Shown here piece by piece: positions 25,421 through 34,028 of a stretch of DNA of 64,000 nucleotides. Each line of letters starts with the position of its first letter. Within the stretch, counting starts at the first letter, position 1. The notes beneath the pieces were generated by a model. That model had not been told where the DNA came from. It made no database searches and saw only the letters and a program-made list of their open reading frames with translations. The position numbers and the translations under genes were made by a program. The stretch comes from Clostridia bacterium (GTDB taxonomy: Bacteria > Bacillota > Clostridia > Oscillospirales > Acutalibacteraceae): positions 1 through 64,000 of the forward strand of contig CAAFXS010000028.1 of NCBI GenBank assembly GCA_900767025.1. Direction: 5' to 3'.

Positions 25421-26800
25421 TTATTTATTCTTATATTTTTTCAATGCTTGAACCGCTTCTTTAGACATAGGAACTAATATCAAAAGGTTAAAAATTGTCA
25501 TAAGGCCTATGCCTACATCTCCTAAATTCCAAACAACCGTGTAAGCCTGGAGTCCGCCGATAAACAGCATTATCAGTGCAATTATCTTATAGATTGTTTG
25601 GTAGCTCCACTTATCACCGAAAAGATATGACACATTTGAACGGGCATAAAACATTATTCCTATAAAGGTTGAAAAGCTGAACAAAGCAAGTATAACAGCA
25701 ACAAAAACAGTTCCAAAGCTGCCAAGATGATAGTTCATAGCCGTTTGAAGCAGAATCATTCCTTCAAGTCCGGAGGTGATATTTTCGGGAACAAGGAGCA
25801 TAATCATAGCTGTGCAGGTGCAAATTACAATTGTATCAATAATTACGCCGAGAGCCTGCACAAGACCGATTTTTACCGGCTCTTTTCCCTCAGCCGCTGC
25901 CGCCGCACAAGGCGCTGAGCCTGAGCCTGCCTCGTTTGAAAACAAGCCTCGCTTAACGCCATTCATAATTACGGCTCCAAAGGTGCCGCCTGCAAACTGT
26001 TTTAATCCGAATGCCTCCTTAAAAATCCGACTGAACACATGGGGCATTAAATCAATGTTTTTGATGATTATAAAAATTGTAATAACAAAGTAGCATACCG
26101 CCATAACAGGCACAACAACATCAAGAAATTTTACTGTTGCGTTTTTTCGCAAAATGATGATTGCCGCTAAAGCAACAAGAACAATAGTTGTTGCTATGGG
26201 CGGTACTGAAAAGGCATTTTCAAATGCAGAGGTTACGGAATTGCTGATAACCTGACTTATTCCGCACCAGCATACAAGACCCGATATTGCAAACAAAACA
26301 GCTATAACCGAATGGCCAATGGTTTTGCCCCGCTTTTTTTCAACAAAGCTATGTATATAGTAAGCAGGTCCTCCGCGGTAACCGCCGTAGAGAGGATCTT
26401 TCTTTTTATAAAGCTGTGCAAGTGTTGCCTCTATAAACGCTGTTGAAGAACCCAGCAGTGCCGTTAACCACATCCAAAACACTGCACCTGCTCCGCCTGC
26501 GGAAATTGCGGCCACTACTCCCACAAGATTGCCCATACCCACTCTTGTTGCAGTTGACACAACTAAGGTCTGAAAGGTTGAAAGACCGTTCTTGCTTTCG
26601 TTTTTCTCAACCAACGCTTTAATCATACTTGGGAACATCCGTACCGGCAAAAATTTAGTTCTTACGGTAAAAAATATTCCTGCAGGTATAAGGAGCATAA
26701 CAAGCAGAGGAATTCCTACGCTTGCACCGTTATTAAGCGGTATTGTTATTAAATCTCCCCAAAGGAAGTTATAAATTGCCACGATAACTTTTTCTATCAT
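25421..26800 (-). CDS. Alanine/glycine:cation symporter (AGCS family)
   Basis: 459 residues from the ATG at 26800 (GAGGAAAG upstream), about 10-11 membrane segments. Family marks: GAVFWMWLTALLGSSTAFIE, YGGYRGGPAYYI, RGLFSNEAGSGSAPCAAAAA and the final VWNLGDVGIGLMT. It imports alanine, glycine or glutamine with Na+ or H+. It is divergent from a LysR gene across about 110 bp, so it is the probable regulatory target. Confidence 0.93.
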   Translation of the reverse strand: MIEKVIVAIYNFLWGDLITIPLNNGASVGIPLLVMLLIPAGIFFTVRTKFLPVRMFPSMIKALVEKNESKNGLSTFQTLVVSTATRVGMGNLVGVVAAISAGGAGAVFWMWLTALLGSSTAFIEATLAQLYKKKDPLYGGYRGGPAYYIHSFVEKKRGKTIGHSVIAVLFAISGLVCWCGISQVISNSVTSAFENAFSVPPIATTIVLVALAAIIILRKNATVKFLDVVVPVMAVCYFVITIFIIIKNIDLMPHVFSRIFKEAFGLKQFAGGTFGAVIMNGVKRGLFSNEAGSGSAPCAAAAAEGKEPVKIGLVQALGVIIDTIVICTCTAMIMLLVPENITSGLEGMILLQTAMNYHLGSFGTVFVAVILALFSFSTFIGIMFYARSNVSYLFGDKWSYQTIYKIIALIMLFIGGLQAYTVVWNLGDVGIGLMTIFNLLILVPMSKEAVQALKKYKNK

Positions 26801-26913
26801 ATCTTTCCTCACAAAGCTCTTGAACATCATACCAATTAATTATATAATGAGTTAAGGCATTTGTAAAATTGATATTTTTTGTAATTATCATAAATTATTT
26901 TTATGAGGTGCTT

Positions 26914-27795
26914 ATGAATTTAAAAAATATAAAAACATTTATTTATGTTGCGGAGAAAAACAGCTTTACCAAAGCGGCAGAAAAGCTTGGATATACTCAA
27001 TCAGCCGTATCGTTTCAAATAAAGCAGCTGGAAAACTCCCTGGGTGTTGTTTTGTTTGAAAGGGTAAACAATACAATAAAACTCACTGCCAAGGGCAGGC
27101 AGATACTTGATCTTGCACACCATTTGATAGTGATTGATAATGATATAAAAAAGGTGGCGCAGGGCATTGATGAGGTCAGCGGAAACATCTGTATTGCCAT
27201 GGCAGATTCTCTTTGCACTTGGATGCTGAAAGAAAATTACCGTGATTTCCACACTCAATATCCGAATATTACCTTAAAAATAATTTCTGCAAGCACCGAG
27301 GAAATGTTTAAGCTTTCCAAGCAAAATGATGTTGACCTGGTTTTCACACTGGACAAGCATATTTACGATACAAATTATGTTATTGCAAAGGAGCATCCGG
27401 TTAATACTCATTTTGTTGTTCAGGCAAATCATCCGCTTTGCAAAATGAATAATATAACCATTGATGAGCTGCTTAAATATCCTTTCATATTAACCGAAAA
27501 AGGTATGAGCTACCGTAGAATACTTGAGGAATATTTGTCAGGCAAATCAATTGAGCTTAATCCCTTTCTTGAAATCGGTAATACCGACCTTATATGCCAT
27601 TTGGTTGCACAGAATATGGGAATATCCTTTTTGCCGGATTTTGTTACGGAAGGCTATTACCGTGAAGGCAAAATTGAAAGGCTTGATGTTAGCTTTTTTT
27701 CAACTGACATATGGGTTCAAATGCTTTATCACCACGACAAGTGGATAACTCCCGAAATGAAATGCGTAATGGACCATCTTTGCAGTTTTTTATAA
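26914..27795 (+). CDS. LysR family transcriptional regulator
   Basis: 293 residues from the ATG at 26914 (GAGGTG upstream). The N-terminal winged helix-turn-helix is MNLKNIKTFIYVAEKNSFTK then AAEKLGYTQSAVSFQIKQLE; the remainder is a periplasmic-binding-protein-like effector domain. LysR regulators usually control the divergent gene, here the amino-acid symporter. The ligand is unknown. Confidence 0.92.
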   Translation: MNLKNIKTFIYVAEKNSFTKAAEKLGYTQSAVSFQIKQLENSLGVVLFERVNNTIKLTAKGRQILDLAHHLIVIDNDIKKVAQGIDEVSGNICIAMADSLCTWMLKENYRDFHTQYPNITLKIISASTEEMFKLSKQNDVDLVFTLDKHIYDTNYVIAKEHPVNTHFVVQANHPLCKMNNITIDELLKYPFILTEKGMSYRRILEEYLSGKSIELNPFLEIGNTDLICHLVAQNMGISFLPDFVTEGYYREGKIERLDVSFFSTDIWVQMLYHHDKWITPEMKCVMDHLCSFL

Positions 27796-27824
27796 TAAAA
27801 TCAGCAGTTATACCCTGCTCGGTT

Positions 27825-28592
27825 TTACTGCCCTTTTATGCGTTTGAGGGCATTTTTCTCTAATCGGCTGACTTGGGCCTGGGAGATGCCTACTTCTTTG
27901 GCGACCTCCATTTGAGTTTTGCCCTGCATAAAGCGGAGATACATTATATTTCGTTCACGGTCATCAAGCTTTTTGATTTCGTCCTTTATCATAATTTCGT
28001 CTATCCAGTCGGAGTCGGTGTTACTGTCGCCCACCTGGTCCATAACATAGATTGTGTCACCGCCGTCGGAATACACAGGCTCATAAAGGCTCACAGGGTC
28101 AACGATTGCCTCAAGAGCAAGAACAACATCGCTCTTTTTCATATCAAGCTCCTTGGCAATTTGCTCAACGGTAGGCTCCTTGCCGTACTCATTCGTTAGC
28201 TTTTCCTTTACCTGCATTGCCTTGTATGCCGTATCCCTCATTGACCTTGACACCCTAACGGCGTTATCGTCCCTTAGGTAACGGCGGATCTCACCGATAC
28301 ACATAGGCACGGCATAGGTAGAAAATCTTACATCAAGGTCAAGGTTAAAATTATCAATAGCCTTTATAAGCCCGATAACCCCCACCTGAAACAAATCATC
28401 CATATTCTCGCCACGGTTTGAAAACCGCTGAATGACTGACAAAACAAGTCGCAGATTACCGTTAATCAGCTTATCCCTTGCATCCTTATCTCCGTTATGG
28501 GCTTTTCGCAAAAGCTCCATCTTTTCGCTTTCCTTTAAAACCTTCAGCTCGCTTGTGTTAATTCCGCAAATTTCGACTTTACTGTACTGCAA
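27825..28592 (-). CDS. sigG: RNA polymerase sporulation sigma factor sigma-G
   Basis: 255 residues with the sigma-G N-terminus KVEICGINTSELKVL, region 2 (NLRLVLSVIQRFSNRGENMD, DLFQVGVIGLIKAIDNF) and region 4 helix-turn-helix (GKTQMEVAKEVGISQAQVSR). It directs late forespore gene expression, so the organism should form endospores. The start is a TTG at 28592, with AAAAGG ten bases before it. A large inverted repeat (28611-28668) lies directly upstream and may hold back translation. No spoIIGA/sigE pair is adjacent, unlike the Bacillus arrangement. Confidence 0.95.
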   Translation of the reverse strand: MQYSKVEICGINTSELKVLKESEKMELLRKAHNGDKDARDKLINGNLRLVLSVIQRFSNRGENMDDLFQVGVIGLIKAIDNFNLDLDVRFSTYAVPMCIGEIRRYLRDDNAVRVSRSMRDTAYKAMQVKEKLTNEYGKEPTVEQIAKELDMKKSDVVLALEAIVDPVSLYEPVYSDGGDTIYVMDQVGDSNTDSDWIDEIMIKDEIKKLDDRERNIMYLRFMQGKTQMEVAKEVGISQAQVSRLEKNALKRIKGQ

Positions 28593-28610
28593 CTATATCA
28601 TCCTTTTCAT

Positions 28611-28668
28611 AGGCAATAAAGAGTGACCGAACCATGGTTTAAATTGACTGATTTGCTCTTTATTGCCT
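28611..28668. promoter_or_regulatory. Long inverted repeat in the sigG leader
   Basis: A perfect 13-bp inverted repeat (28611-28623 with 28656-28668) encloses a second palindrome, AACCATGGTT (28630-28639). Its near edge is 19 bp upstream of the sigG start. There is no T run, so it is not a terminator. A translational or transcriptional control structure is the likely role. Confidence 0.6.
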
Positions 28669-28687
28669 GCAATATGTAAAGCCGAAA

Positions 28688-28723
28688 CAAAAAAATCTCC
28701 CTGCTTTTATTATGAGCAGGGAG
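28688..28723 (-). terminator. Terminator after the GH112 operon
   Basis: CTCCCTGCT (28697-28705) pairs perfectly with 28715-28723. In minus direction a T run (28688-28695) follows. It ends the nahK-GH136-GH112 transcript and separates it from sigG. Confidence 0.8.
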
Positions 28724-28759
28724 CATTAATTTTATAATGACAAATATATAATTGATAGT

Positions 28760-28786
28760 TCGGCAGGAGCAAGCCCCTGCCCTACG
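28760..28786. repeat. Short GC-rich palindromic repeat
   Basis: GGCAGG-AGCAAGCC-CCTGCC with a CCTACG tail. Elements of this GC-rich 'GGCAGGGGCTTGC' style are scattered between genes in many Clostridia. It stands alone in AT-rich intergenic sequence. Only one copy is present in this window, so the repeat status rests on recollection of the type. Confidence 0.35.
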
Positions 28787-28822
28787 AAAGCAAATAATCG
28801 AATTGCATTTAGACAGTATGAA

Positions 28823-31015
28823 TTAAATTTGATACCACTTAATTTCGTTAGCCTCAAGATGCAATTCAAAGCTTGTGCCGTCGCCTACATAAACGGTGGT
28901 GTCCTGCGGCTCGTATGTATTATTTACAACACAGTATTTGCCGTTTTTAACATATGCGTGAACCTCAACATTATAGTTTGTTGAATACCAGCGGTAAAGC
29001 TCATCCTCTGCACTTGCAGACCAAAGCACTGCACGGTAAAGCACACGGCTGTTTTTAAAGCTGTAAGGCAGTCCGCTGATATAAACTCCTCGACCTTTAC
29101 CAAAGGATTTAACTGCCATCTGCACCTCTTCAGCGTGCCTTACGGCAAAGGGAAGCTCGGTTGCATTTTGGATAAGAACAGTTGTGCCCTCAAGTGCAAC
29201 AATATTCTTTTTACCCTCACCGAAATCAACCTCGCCGTCTGTATCAGCAAGAATAAAGTGTTCTCTGTGTTCCTCTGTATTATATCTGCGGGTGTTGAGA
29301 GTAAAGCCGTTTTCCTTCTCAACGCCCAGAATATCATCAAGCTGGAAGAACTTGCCCTGCCACTGATGAGCCGCAGGCTCGCCTACACCGATAAAGCCGC
29401 CGCCGTTATAAACAAATTCCTTAACGGCTGTGACAATGGCTTCATCAATCCAGTTTTCACCGCCTGAATGTGCGGTATCGGCATCGCCCACATTGATTAT
29501 TACATCAAAGCTCTTTAACAAATCCTTGTTTTCACGAATATCGTCAAAGCTGATAAAGGACACATCAAAGGGTGCGCCGCTTAAGGCTTCGATAATACCG
29601 AAATAGGAATAATTCTGCCTGTAATAAAGTCCGTGATGCACCATATGGTTACCCCAGGCACGCATTTTGCCCCAGCAGTTAAGCACGGCAACACGCTTTA
29701 CACAGTAAGGAGTAACACCCTGAATGTTATCGTAAAGTGTACGGAATTCCTGACAAACGTCTTTAATATAATCCACAAATTCAGGGAATTTGAGAGCAAG
29801 CTTAAGGTAACCGCCGTATCCGATACGCTGAATAGGACTCCTCAAAATAGCACGCCTTGCAGTTACCCAGTTAACCTTTGCCTCATAGATAGGGTCTCCG
29901 CCCTCACAGAAAACATCCGGGAAGAAATAGGGTAAAAATCTGCCCTCGGTATATTTAACATTTTTAATATCACTGAAAAGCCTAAGGGTTGCGCCGTTAC
30001 CAACACTGCCCACAACTGCATCAAGACCGATAGATGCAAATTCATCCATAAAGGGCTCCATACCAACCCAGTGGTCGCCCATAAACATCATTGCTTCCTT
30101 GCCGTATTCGTGAACAATGTCCACCATTTCCTTGGCAAGCTTTGCAACCTCGCGCCTTTGGAAAGCCTGAAAATCCTTAAATTCCTTTGACGGAATCCTG
30201 TAAGTATTATTCATATATCCCTGGTCGATAATGTACTCCGGGCGGAAAGGATAGCCAACCTCTTTTTCAAACTGCTCCAAAACATATGGGCTGACAGAGG
30301 CTGAATATCCAAACCAGTCAACGAACTTTTCCCTGGCAAGCTCGTCAAAAACAAGGGTGAACTGATGGAAAAAGGTTGTGAACCTTACAACATCAACATA
30401 CTGATGAGTGTCAAGAAAACGGCGCAAACGCTCCATAGAGTGTGCTCGTGTTTTCGGCTGACGGACATCAAAGGTCATCTGCGGTTCAACATCCTTCCAC
30501 TCGTTAACCACAGAGTTATACATATGAACCGGGTCCCACATAATATATGCAAGAAAGCTTACTGTGTACTCATGAAATTTCTTTGCAGGGGTAATAACAA
30601 CATTACCGCTTTCCTCATCATAAGACCACTGACCGTAGGGTACAACCTCACCTGTTGTGCGGTCAATAACCTCCCACCATTTTTTGATATCGTCACGGGT
30701 ATTAACCTTGAGCATATCGGGATAAAGGTGGTCCATAAGGTGAATTTCAAGTTTATCCTCAACTGCAGTGTGAAAGGATGTCATAATATACATCTGCTGA
30801 ATTTCATCCGGATTTGCCTTTGCCCACTGATTGTCCTTTCGTGTAGTATAATATGTGGCGTAAACCTTGGCGCCTGTGTCCTTAAGCTCCTGCGGGAACT
30901 CGGTACCGTCGCAGTCACGGATTGCGTCTGCACCCCACTCGCCCATAATCTCCAGTGTTTCCTTAACAACATCTGTATCGGTGGGTATTGTAACTCTGCC
31001 TCTGTTATTTTCCAT
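28823..31015 (-). CDS. lnpA: 1,3-beta-galactosyl-N-acetylhexosamine phosphorylase (GH112)
   Basis: 730 residues, the full GH112 length. It cleaves lacto-N-biose I and galacto-N-biose with phosphate to galactose 1-phosphate and the free N-acetylhexosamine, in the cytoplasm. Family marks: FVDWFGYSASVSPYVLEQFE, GYPFRPEYIIDQGYMNN and the catalytic Asp in MMFMGDHWVGME (residue 314, matching the known acid near 313 in the bifidobacterial enzyme). Downstream of nahK and the GH136-like pair in the same operon, it completes the start of the LNB/GNB pathway. Confidence 0.94.
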   Translation of the reverse strand: MENNRGRVTIPTDTDVVKETLEIMGEWGADAIRDCDGTEFPQELKDTGAKVYATYYTTRKDNQWAKANPDEIQQMYIMTSFHTAVEDKLEIHLMDHLYPDMLKVNTRDDIKKWWEVIDRTTGEVVPYGQWSYDEESGNVVITPAKKFHEYTVSFLAYIMWDPVHMYNSVVNEWKDVEPQMTFDVRQPKTRAHSMERLRRFLDTHQYVDVVRFTTFFHQFTLVFDELAREKFVDWFGYSASVSPYVLEQFEKEVGYPFRPEYIIDQGYMNNTYRIPSKEFKDFQAFQRREVAKLAKEMVDIVHEYGKEAMMFMGDHWVGMEPFMDEFASIGLDAVVGSVGNGATLRLFSDIKNVKYTEGRFLPYFFPDVFCEGGDPIYEAKVNWVTARRAILRSPIQRIGYGGYLKLALKFPEFVDYIKDVCQEFRTLYDNIQGVTPYCVKRVAVLNCWGKMRAWGNHMVHHGLYYRQNYSYFGIIEALSGAPFDVSFISFDDIRENKDLLKSFDVIINVGDADTAHSGGENWIDEAIVTAVKEFVYNGGGFIGVGEPAAHQWQGKFFQLDDILGVEKENGFTLNTRRYNTEEHREHFILADTDGEVDFGEGKKNIVALEGTTVLIQNATELPFAVRHAEEVQMAVKSFGKGRGVYISGLPYSFKNSRVLYRAVLWSASAEDELYRWYSTNYNVEVHAYVKNGKYCVVNNTYEPQDTTVYVGDGTSFELHLEANEIKWYQI

Positions 31016-31033
31016 AAATTTTTACCTCAACTG

Positions 31034-32329
31034 TTATTCATTTTCAAGGGTTGTTATTTTGTTGTCCACCAAGGTGCACTTGCCGTTTCGCATTTTTTTA
31101 CGCTTCAGCGGAACACCCTTGCGGATATAAAAATGGTTGTTTGCAATATAAGCATCGGGATTTTTAACCGGGCTGATTATTCCGCCCAAATCGTCATAGC
31201 TTATGTTATTTTTAAAGGTGTTGTGAATTGCCTCCTGCATACAAAACATAATACAACCGCCCTCGTTTTGCCTGCTGTAATTATATTCATACACAGTACC
31301 GTCACCTGAGTCCGCATCATACGCCATACCGTCCTGATTGAGCTTGGTGTCGCAGGCCTCGTTAAATCTGAACAAGGCGTCCTTGCATTTCCAGGGCCAG
31401 ATGGCTGCGGCAACCTTGCCCATTCGCTTTTCGGGATAGCGATAATAACGGTCGTTCATTTCGGCAGCACAGGTGTCTGCCGCATTATGCTCAACCAAGG
31501 GTCTTAACGCATACATAGGAGTAATTGCGTCACCGCCGGCAAATTTCACATAGTTATTAACCATTAAAATATTTTCATTGCCGTATTTTTTGAAAAGCTC
31601 CTCATCAAGCTCTGCACCTGTGAATTTGCCGTGACAATAGGTATAGCCAACTGCAATTCCCCACCTGCTGACATTCTGAACAAAGCAGTCCTTTACGGTA
31701 ACTCCGTCATACCTGGCAACTCCTGTTTCAGCCTCGTTGTCAGGCTTAAAGCAGGTCATATAAATACCGCCGTTATTCATATGCTTGTTATAAACATTTC
31801 CGCTGACATCGTGAATATAGAGTCCGCTGAGCGTTATATTGCGGAGAGTGCCTCTGTTTTTTGCAACAGCCGAAACACCTGTGCGGTCCATTTTCCGTGG
31901 TGCACAGTAGTTATCCATGGTGGTGAATTCCTCATAATTTGTTATTTCAATATGGTGAATAAAAATATTTTCCGTGTCATAAAGCAAAATTGCAGAGGAA
32001 ACATCACCCTTGTATGTATGGCCCTTAAAATCAAGGGGTATGCCGTAATCCTGATACCAAACACCGCTGCCGTCGGCATCAATTCGAGGAAGCTCATCAC
32101 CCTCACCATACGATGTGATTTCAATTAAATCCTTTTCATAATCACCGCAGTTTTTTATATGAAGATACTGACCCTTGAACACAGAGCCCTTTTCAAGCAA
32201 AACCTTATCACCGGGATTAAGTGAAATTTCATTGATTTTATCAAGGGATTTAAAGGGAGCGTCGGGAGTTAAGCCGTTGTTGCTGTCATTACCTGTCAGC
32301 GAGCTGACATAATATGTTGTTGATTTCAT
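31034..32329 (-). CDS. Right-handed beta-helix glycosidase, probable GH136 lacto-N-biosidase catalytic subunit
   Basis: 431 residues. It starts TTYYVSSLTGNDSNNGLTPD, the usual opening of secreted or cytoplasmic beta-helix carbohydrate enzymes, and continues as parallel beta-helix coils (IFIHHIEITNYEEF, NITLSGLYIHDVSG, YEYNYSRQNEGGCI). An Asp-rich turn NQDGMAYDADSGDG (331-344) contains D333 and D340, seven apart like the catalytic pair reported for GH136. It is encoded between a helical partner gene and GH112. No signal peptide, so intracellular lacto-N-tetraose cleavage is inferred. It could also be another beta-helix hydrolase. Confidence 0.7.
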   Translation of the reverse strand: MKSTTYYVSSLTGNDSNNGLTPDAPFKSLDKINEISLNPGDKVLLEKGSVFKGQYLHIKNCGDYEKDLIEITSYGEGDELPRIDADGSGVWYQDYGIPLDFKGHTYKGDVSSAILLYDTENIFIHHIEITNYEEFTTMDNYCAPRKMDRTGVSAVAKNRGTLRNITLSGLYIHDVSGNVYNKHMNNGGIYMTCFKPDNEAETGVARYDGVTVKDCFVQNVSRWGIAVGYTYCHGKFTGAELDEELFKKYGNENILMVNNYVKFAGGDAITPMYALRPLVEHNAADTCAAEMNDRYYRYPEKRMGKVAAAIWPWKCKDALFRFNEACDTKLNQDGMAYDADSGDGTVYEYNYSRQNEGGCIMFCMQEAIHNTFKNNISYDDLGGIISPVKNPDAYIANNHFYIRKGVPLKRKKMRNGKCTLVDNKITTLENE

Positions 32330-32747
32330 TTTCGTACTCCTCCTCCCTTATTTTCTTTTTAACAATCATTTTGACCTCACGGAATGTGAAGCGGTCGCCG
32401 CTGTACCTTGTGAACAAATCCCTGTTATTTTTATAAAAAGCCTTAAGCTCCTTATTTGAGATTTCTCTGAAATTATATGATTTTTTAACTGCTTCGCTTT
32501 CGGAAACAAAGTCAAGCTTAAAGCGAGTCAGCTCATACTGCAAGTAAGCCGGGAAAGTGAAAAAGGTAGGACCGTAAAAAATCTCACCGTTTTTTTGCTG
32601 AAGTGCTCTTTTTTCATTTTCGGCATTACATCTTTTTTCCACTGCCTCAAGGCTGTCATCGTCAACAAGACCCAGCCTTTTTGCAAAAACAAGGCAGGCT
32701 TTTGCATACTGCTGATTTTTTTCATTACTAAAGAAATTGTATTTCAT
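32289..32747 (-). CDS. All-helical partner of the beta-helix glycosidase (GH136 subunit I-like)
   Basis: 152 residues, wholly helical and charged, with ISNKELKAFYKNNRDLFTRY similar to the helical N-terminal region of SurA/PpiC-type folding factors. It overlaps the beta-helix gene by 41 bp, so the two are made together. In published GH136 enzymes of gut Clostridiales an all-helical part wraps the beta-helix part, sometimes as separate polypeptides. This small gene in this position fits that subunit I. No signal peptide. The assignment is by architecture and context, not by a recognised motif. Confidence 0.6.
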   Translation of the reverse strand: MKYNFFSNEKNQQYAKACLVFAKRLGLVDDDSLEAVEKRCNAENEKRALQQKNGEIFYGPTFFTFPAYLQYELTRFKLDFVSESEAVKKSYNFREISNKELKAFYKNNRDLFTRYSGDRFTFREVKMIVKKKIREEEYENEINNILCQLADR

Positions 32748-32821
32748 ATCATTTTCTCCGAAAAATATTTACCGTGAACAAATACCCCCTGCAAAAGCAA
32801 GGAGCATTATTATTTATTTAG

Positions 32822-33919
32822 CTATGAAAGCTCTTTGATTATTTTTTCCATTTCATCCATTTTGCTTTCCATATCTTTAACCAGTGCAAACTGATTTTTT
32901 GCACGGACAAGGTTATGCTCAGGATAAGCGGTTTTGAAATAAGTATCACCGTTAAGATAATCGGTTAAAAATCTCATACCGCATTCAAAGGTCATCAGCT
33001 TTGCGGAAAAGGCAAGATTGTCCTTTTCGGTCTGTGTAAGGCTGTCGCCTGCCTGGCTTAAAAAACCCTTGGCATAAGCCTTGAAATATTCAAGATTAAT
33101 TGCCACCTTTGAGGTATCCTTTTCATCCTCTGCGCAGGTGTTGGCACCGAAACGGATAGAGTCGCCGAAATCGTAGAGCGCAAGACCCGGCATAACGGTA
33201 TCAAGGTCGATTACACAAATTGCCTCATCTGTATCATTATCAAAAAGCACATTGTTAAGCTTTGTGTCATTATGAGTTACACGGATGGGCAGCTCACCCT
33301 TTTCAATCAAATTCGTAAGCCTTGTGCAGTCATTCCTGCGTTTCATTACAAATTCAATTTCGTCCTTGCAGGTAACTGCCCTGCCCACCTTATCCTCCTC
33401 AACGGCAGGTAAAAACTCATTTTCAAATCTCCAACCTGTGTTATGGAAATTTGATATGGTTTCGTTAAGGGTTGTTGCCGGGAAATCCGAAAGATATTTT
33501 TGAAATTTTCCGAATGCAACACCGCTTTTTTCAAATATTTCAGGGCTTGAAACACTGTCACAGCTTTTGCTATTATCAACAAATCTGTATGCCCTAAAGC
33601 AGTTGCCCTCATCATCCTTGTAGTACATACCGCCGTCATCGGTTTTTATGTAATGGAGCGTTTCCCTGTGGGGATTACCGTTTTTCTCCTTAATTTTTTC
33701 ACGCAGAAAAGAGGTTACCGCAAAAACATTGCTCATTAAATCATCAATATTCTTAAAAACATTTGTGTTGACCCTTTGAACAACATAGCTCCTGATTTTT
33801 CCGTTTTCGTTATACCTTGCAAGATATGTAGAATTAATATGGCCTGAACCGAACTGCTCAAAATCCACAAGCTCGCCCTTAAATTTAAAGCTGTTCAGCA
33901 TTTTTTCAATTGAATCCAT
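32822..33919 (-). CDS. nahK: N-acetylhexosamine 1-kinase
   Basis: 365 residues from the ATG at 33919 (GAAAGGAT upstream). A phosphotransferase of the choline/aminoglycoside-kinase fold: VTHNDTKLNNVLFD (catalytic loop HxDxxxxN) and CVIDLDTVMPGLALYDFGD (metal site). The N-terminal QFGSGHINSTY and QRVNTNVF match NahK, which makes GlcNAc-1-P or GalNAc-1-P from the hexosamine released by GH112. It is first in the operon nahK - helical partner - beta-helix - GH112, behind the promoter at 33956-33984. Confidence 0.9.
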   Translation of the reverse strand: MDSIEKMLNSFKFKGELVDFEQFGSGHINSTYLARYNENGKIRSYVVQRVNTNVFKNIDDLMSNVFAVTSFLREKIKEKNGNPHRETLHYIKTDDGGMYYKDDEGNCFRAYRFVDNSKSCDSVSSPEIFEKSGVAFGKFQKYLSDFPATTLNETISNFHNTGWRFENEFLPAVEEDKVGRAVTCKDEIEFVMKRRNDCTRLTNLIEKGELPIRVTHNDTKLNNVLFDNDTDEAICVIDLDTVMPGLALYDFGDSIRFGANTCAEDEKDTSKVAINLEYFKAYAKGFLSQAGDSLTQTEKDNLAFSAKLMTFECGMRFLTDYLNGDTYFKTAYPEHNLVRAKNQFALVKDMESKMDEMEKIIKELS

Positions 33920-33955
33920 AGCAATATCCTTTCTCTGAAACATCACTTCAATTTG

Positions 33956-33984
33956 ATTTTATCACAAAGAAAGATTATATGCAA
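33956..33984 (-). promoter_or_regulatory. Promoter of the nahK-GH136-GH112 operon
   Basis: Minus strand TTGCAT (33979-33984), 17-bp spacer, TAAAAT (33956-33961), about 37 bp upstream of the nahK start. Confidence 0.6.
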
Positions 33985-33991
33985 CAAAAAA

Positions 33992-34016
33992 ATCCCTGAC
34001 CGTAAAGGACAGGGAT
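33992..34016 (-). terminator. Terminator of the efflux permease operon
   Basis: ATCCCTG (33992-33998) pairs with CAGGGAT (34010-34016). In minus direction a run of T (33985-33991) follows. It lies 13 bp past the stop of the permease. Confidence 0.8.
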
Positions 34017-34028
34017 AGAACAGTTTTG

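Noticed and set aside
30365..31309. Long (314-codon) open frame antisense to the GH112 gene
   Set aside because: It is a frame shadow of a strongly conserved enzyme gene, has no ribosome site and has a Cys/His/Ile-rich composition typical of antisense frames.
32748..32821. Possible terminator between nahK and the helical GH136 partner
   Set aside because: A G-T-rich 8-bp hairpin is present, but the following T run is interrupted, and gene order supports one transcript. At most it is partly attenuating.
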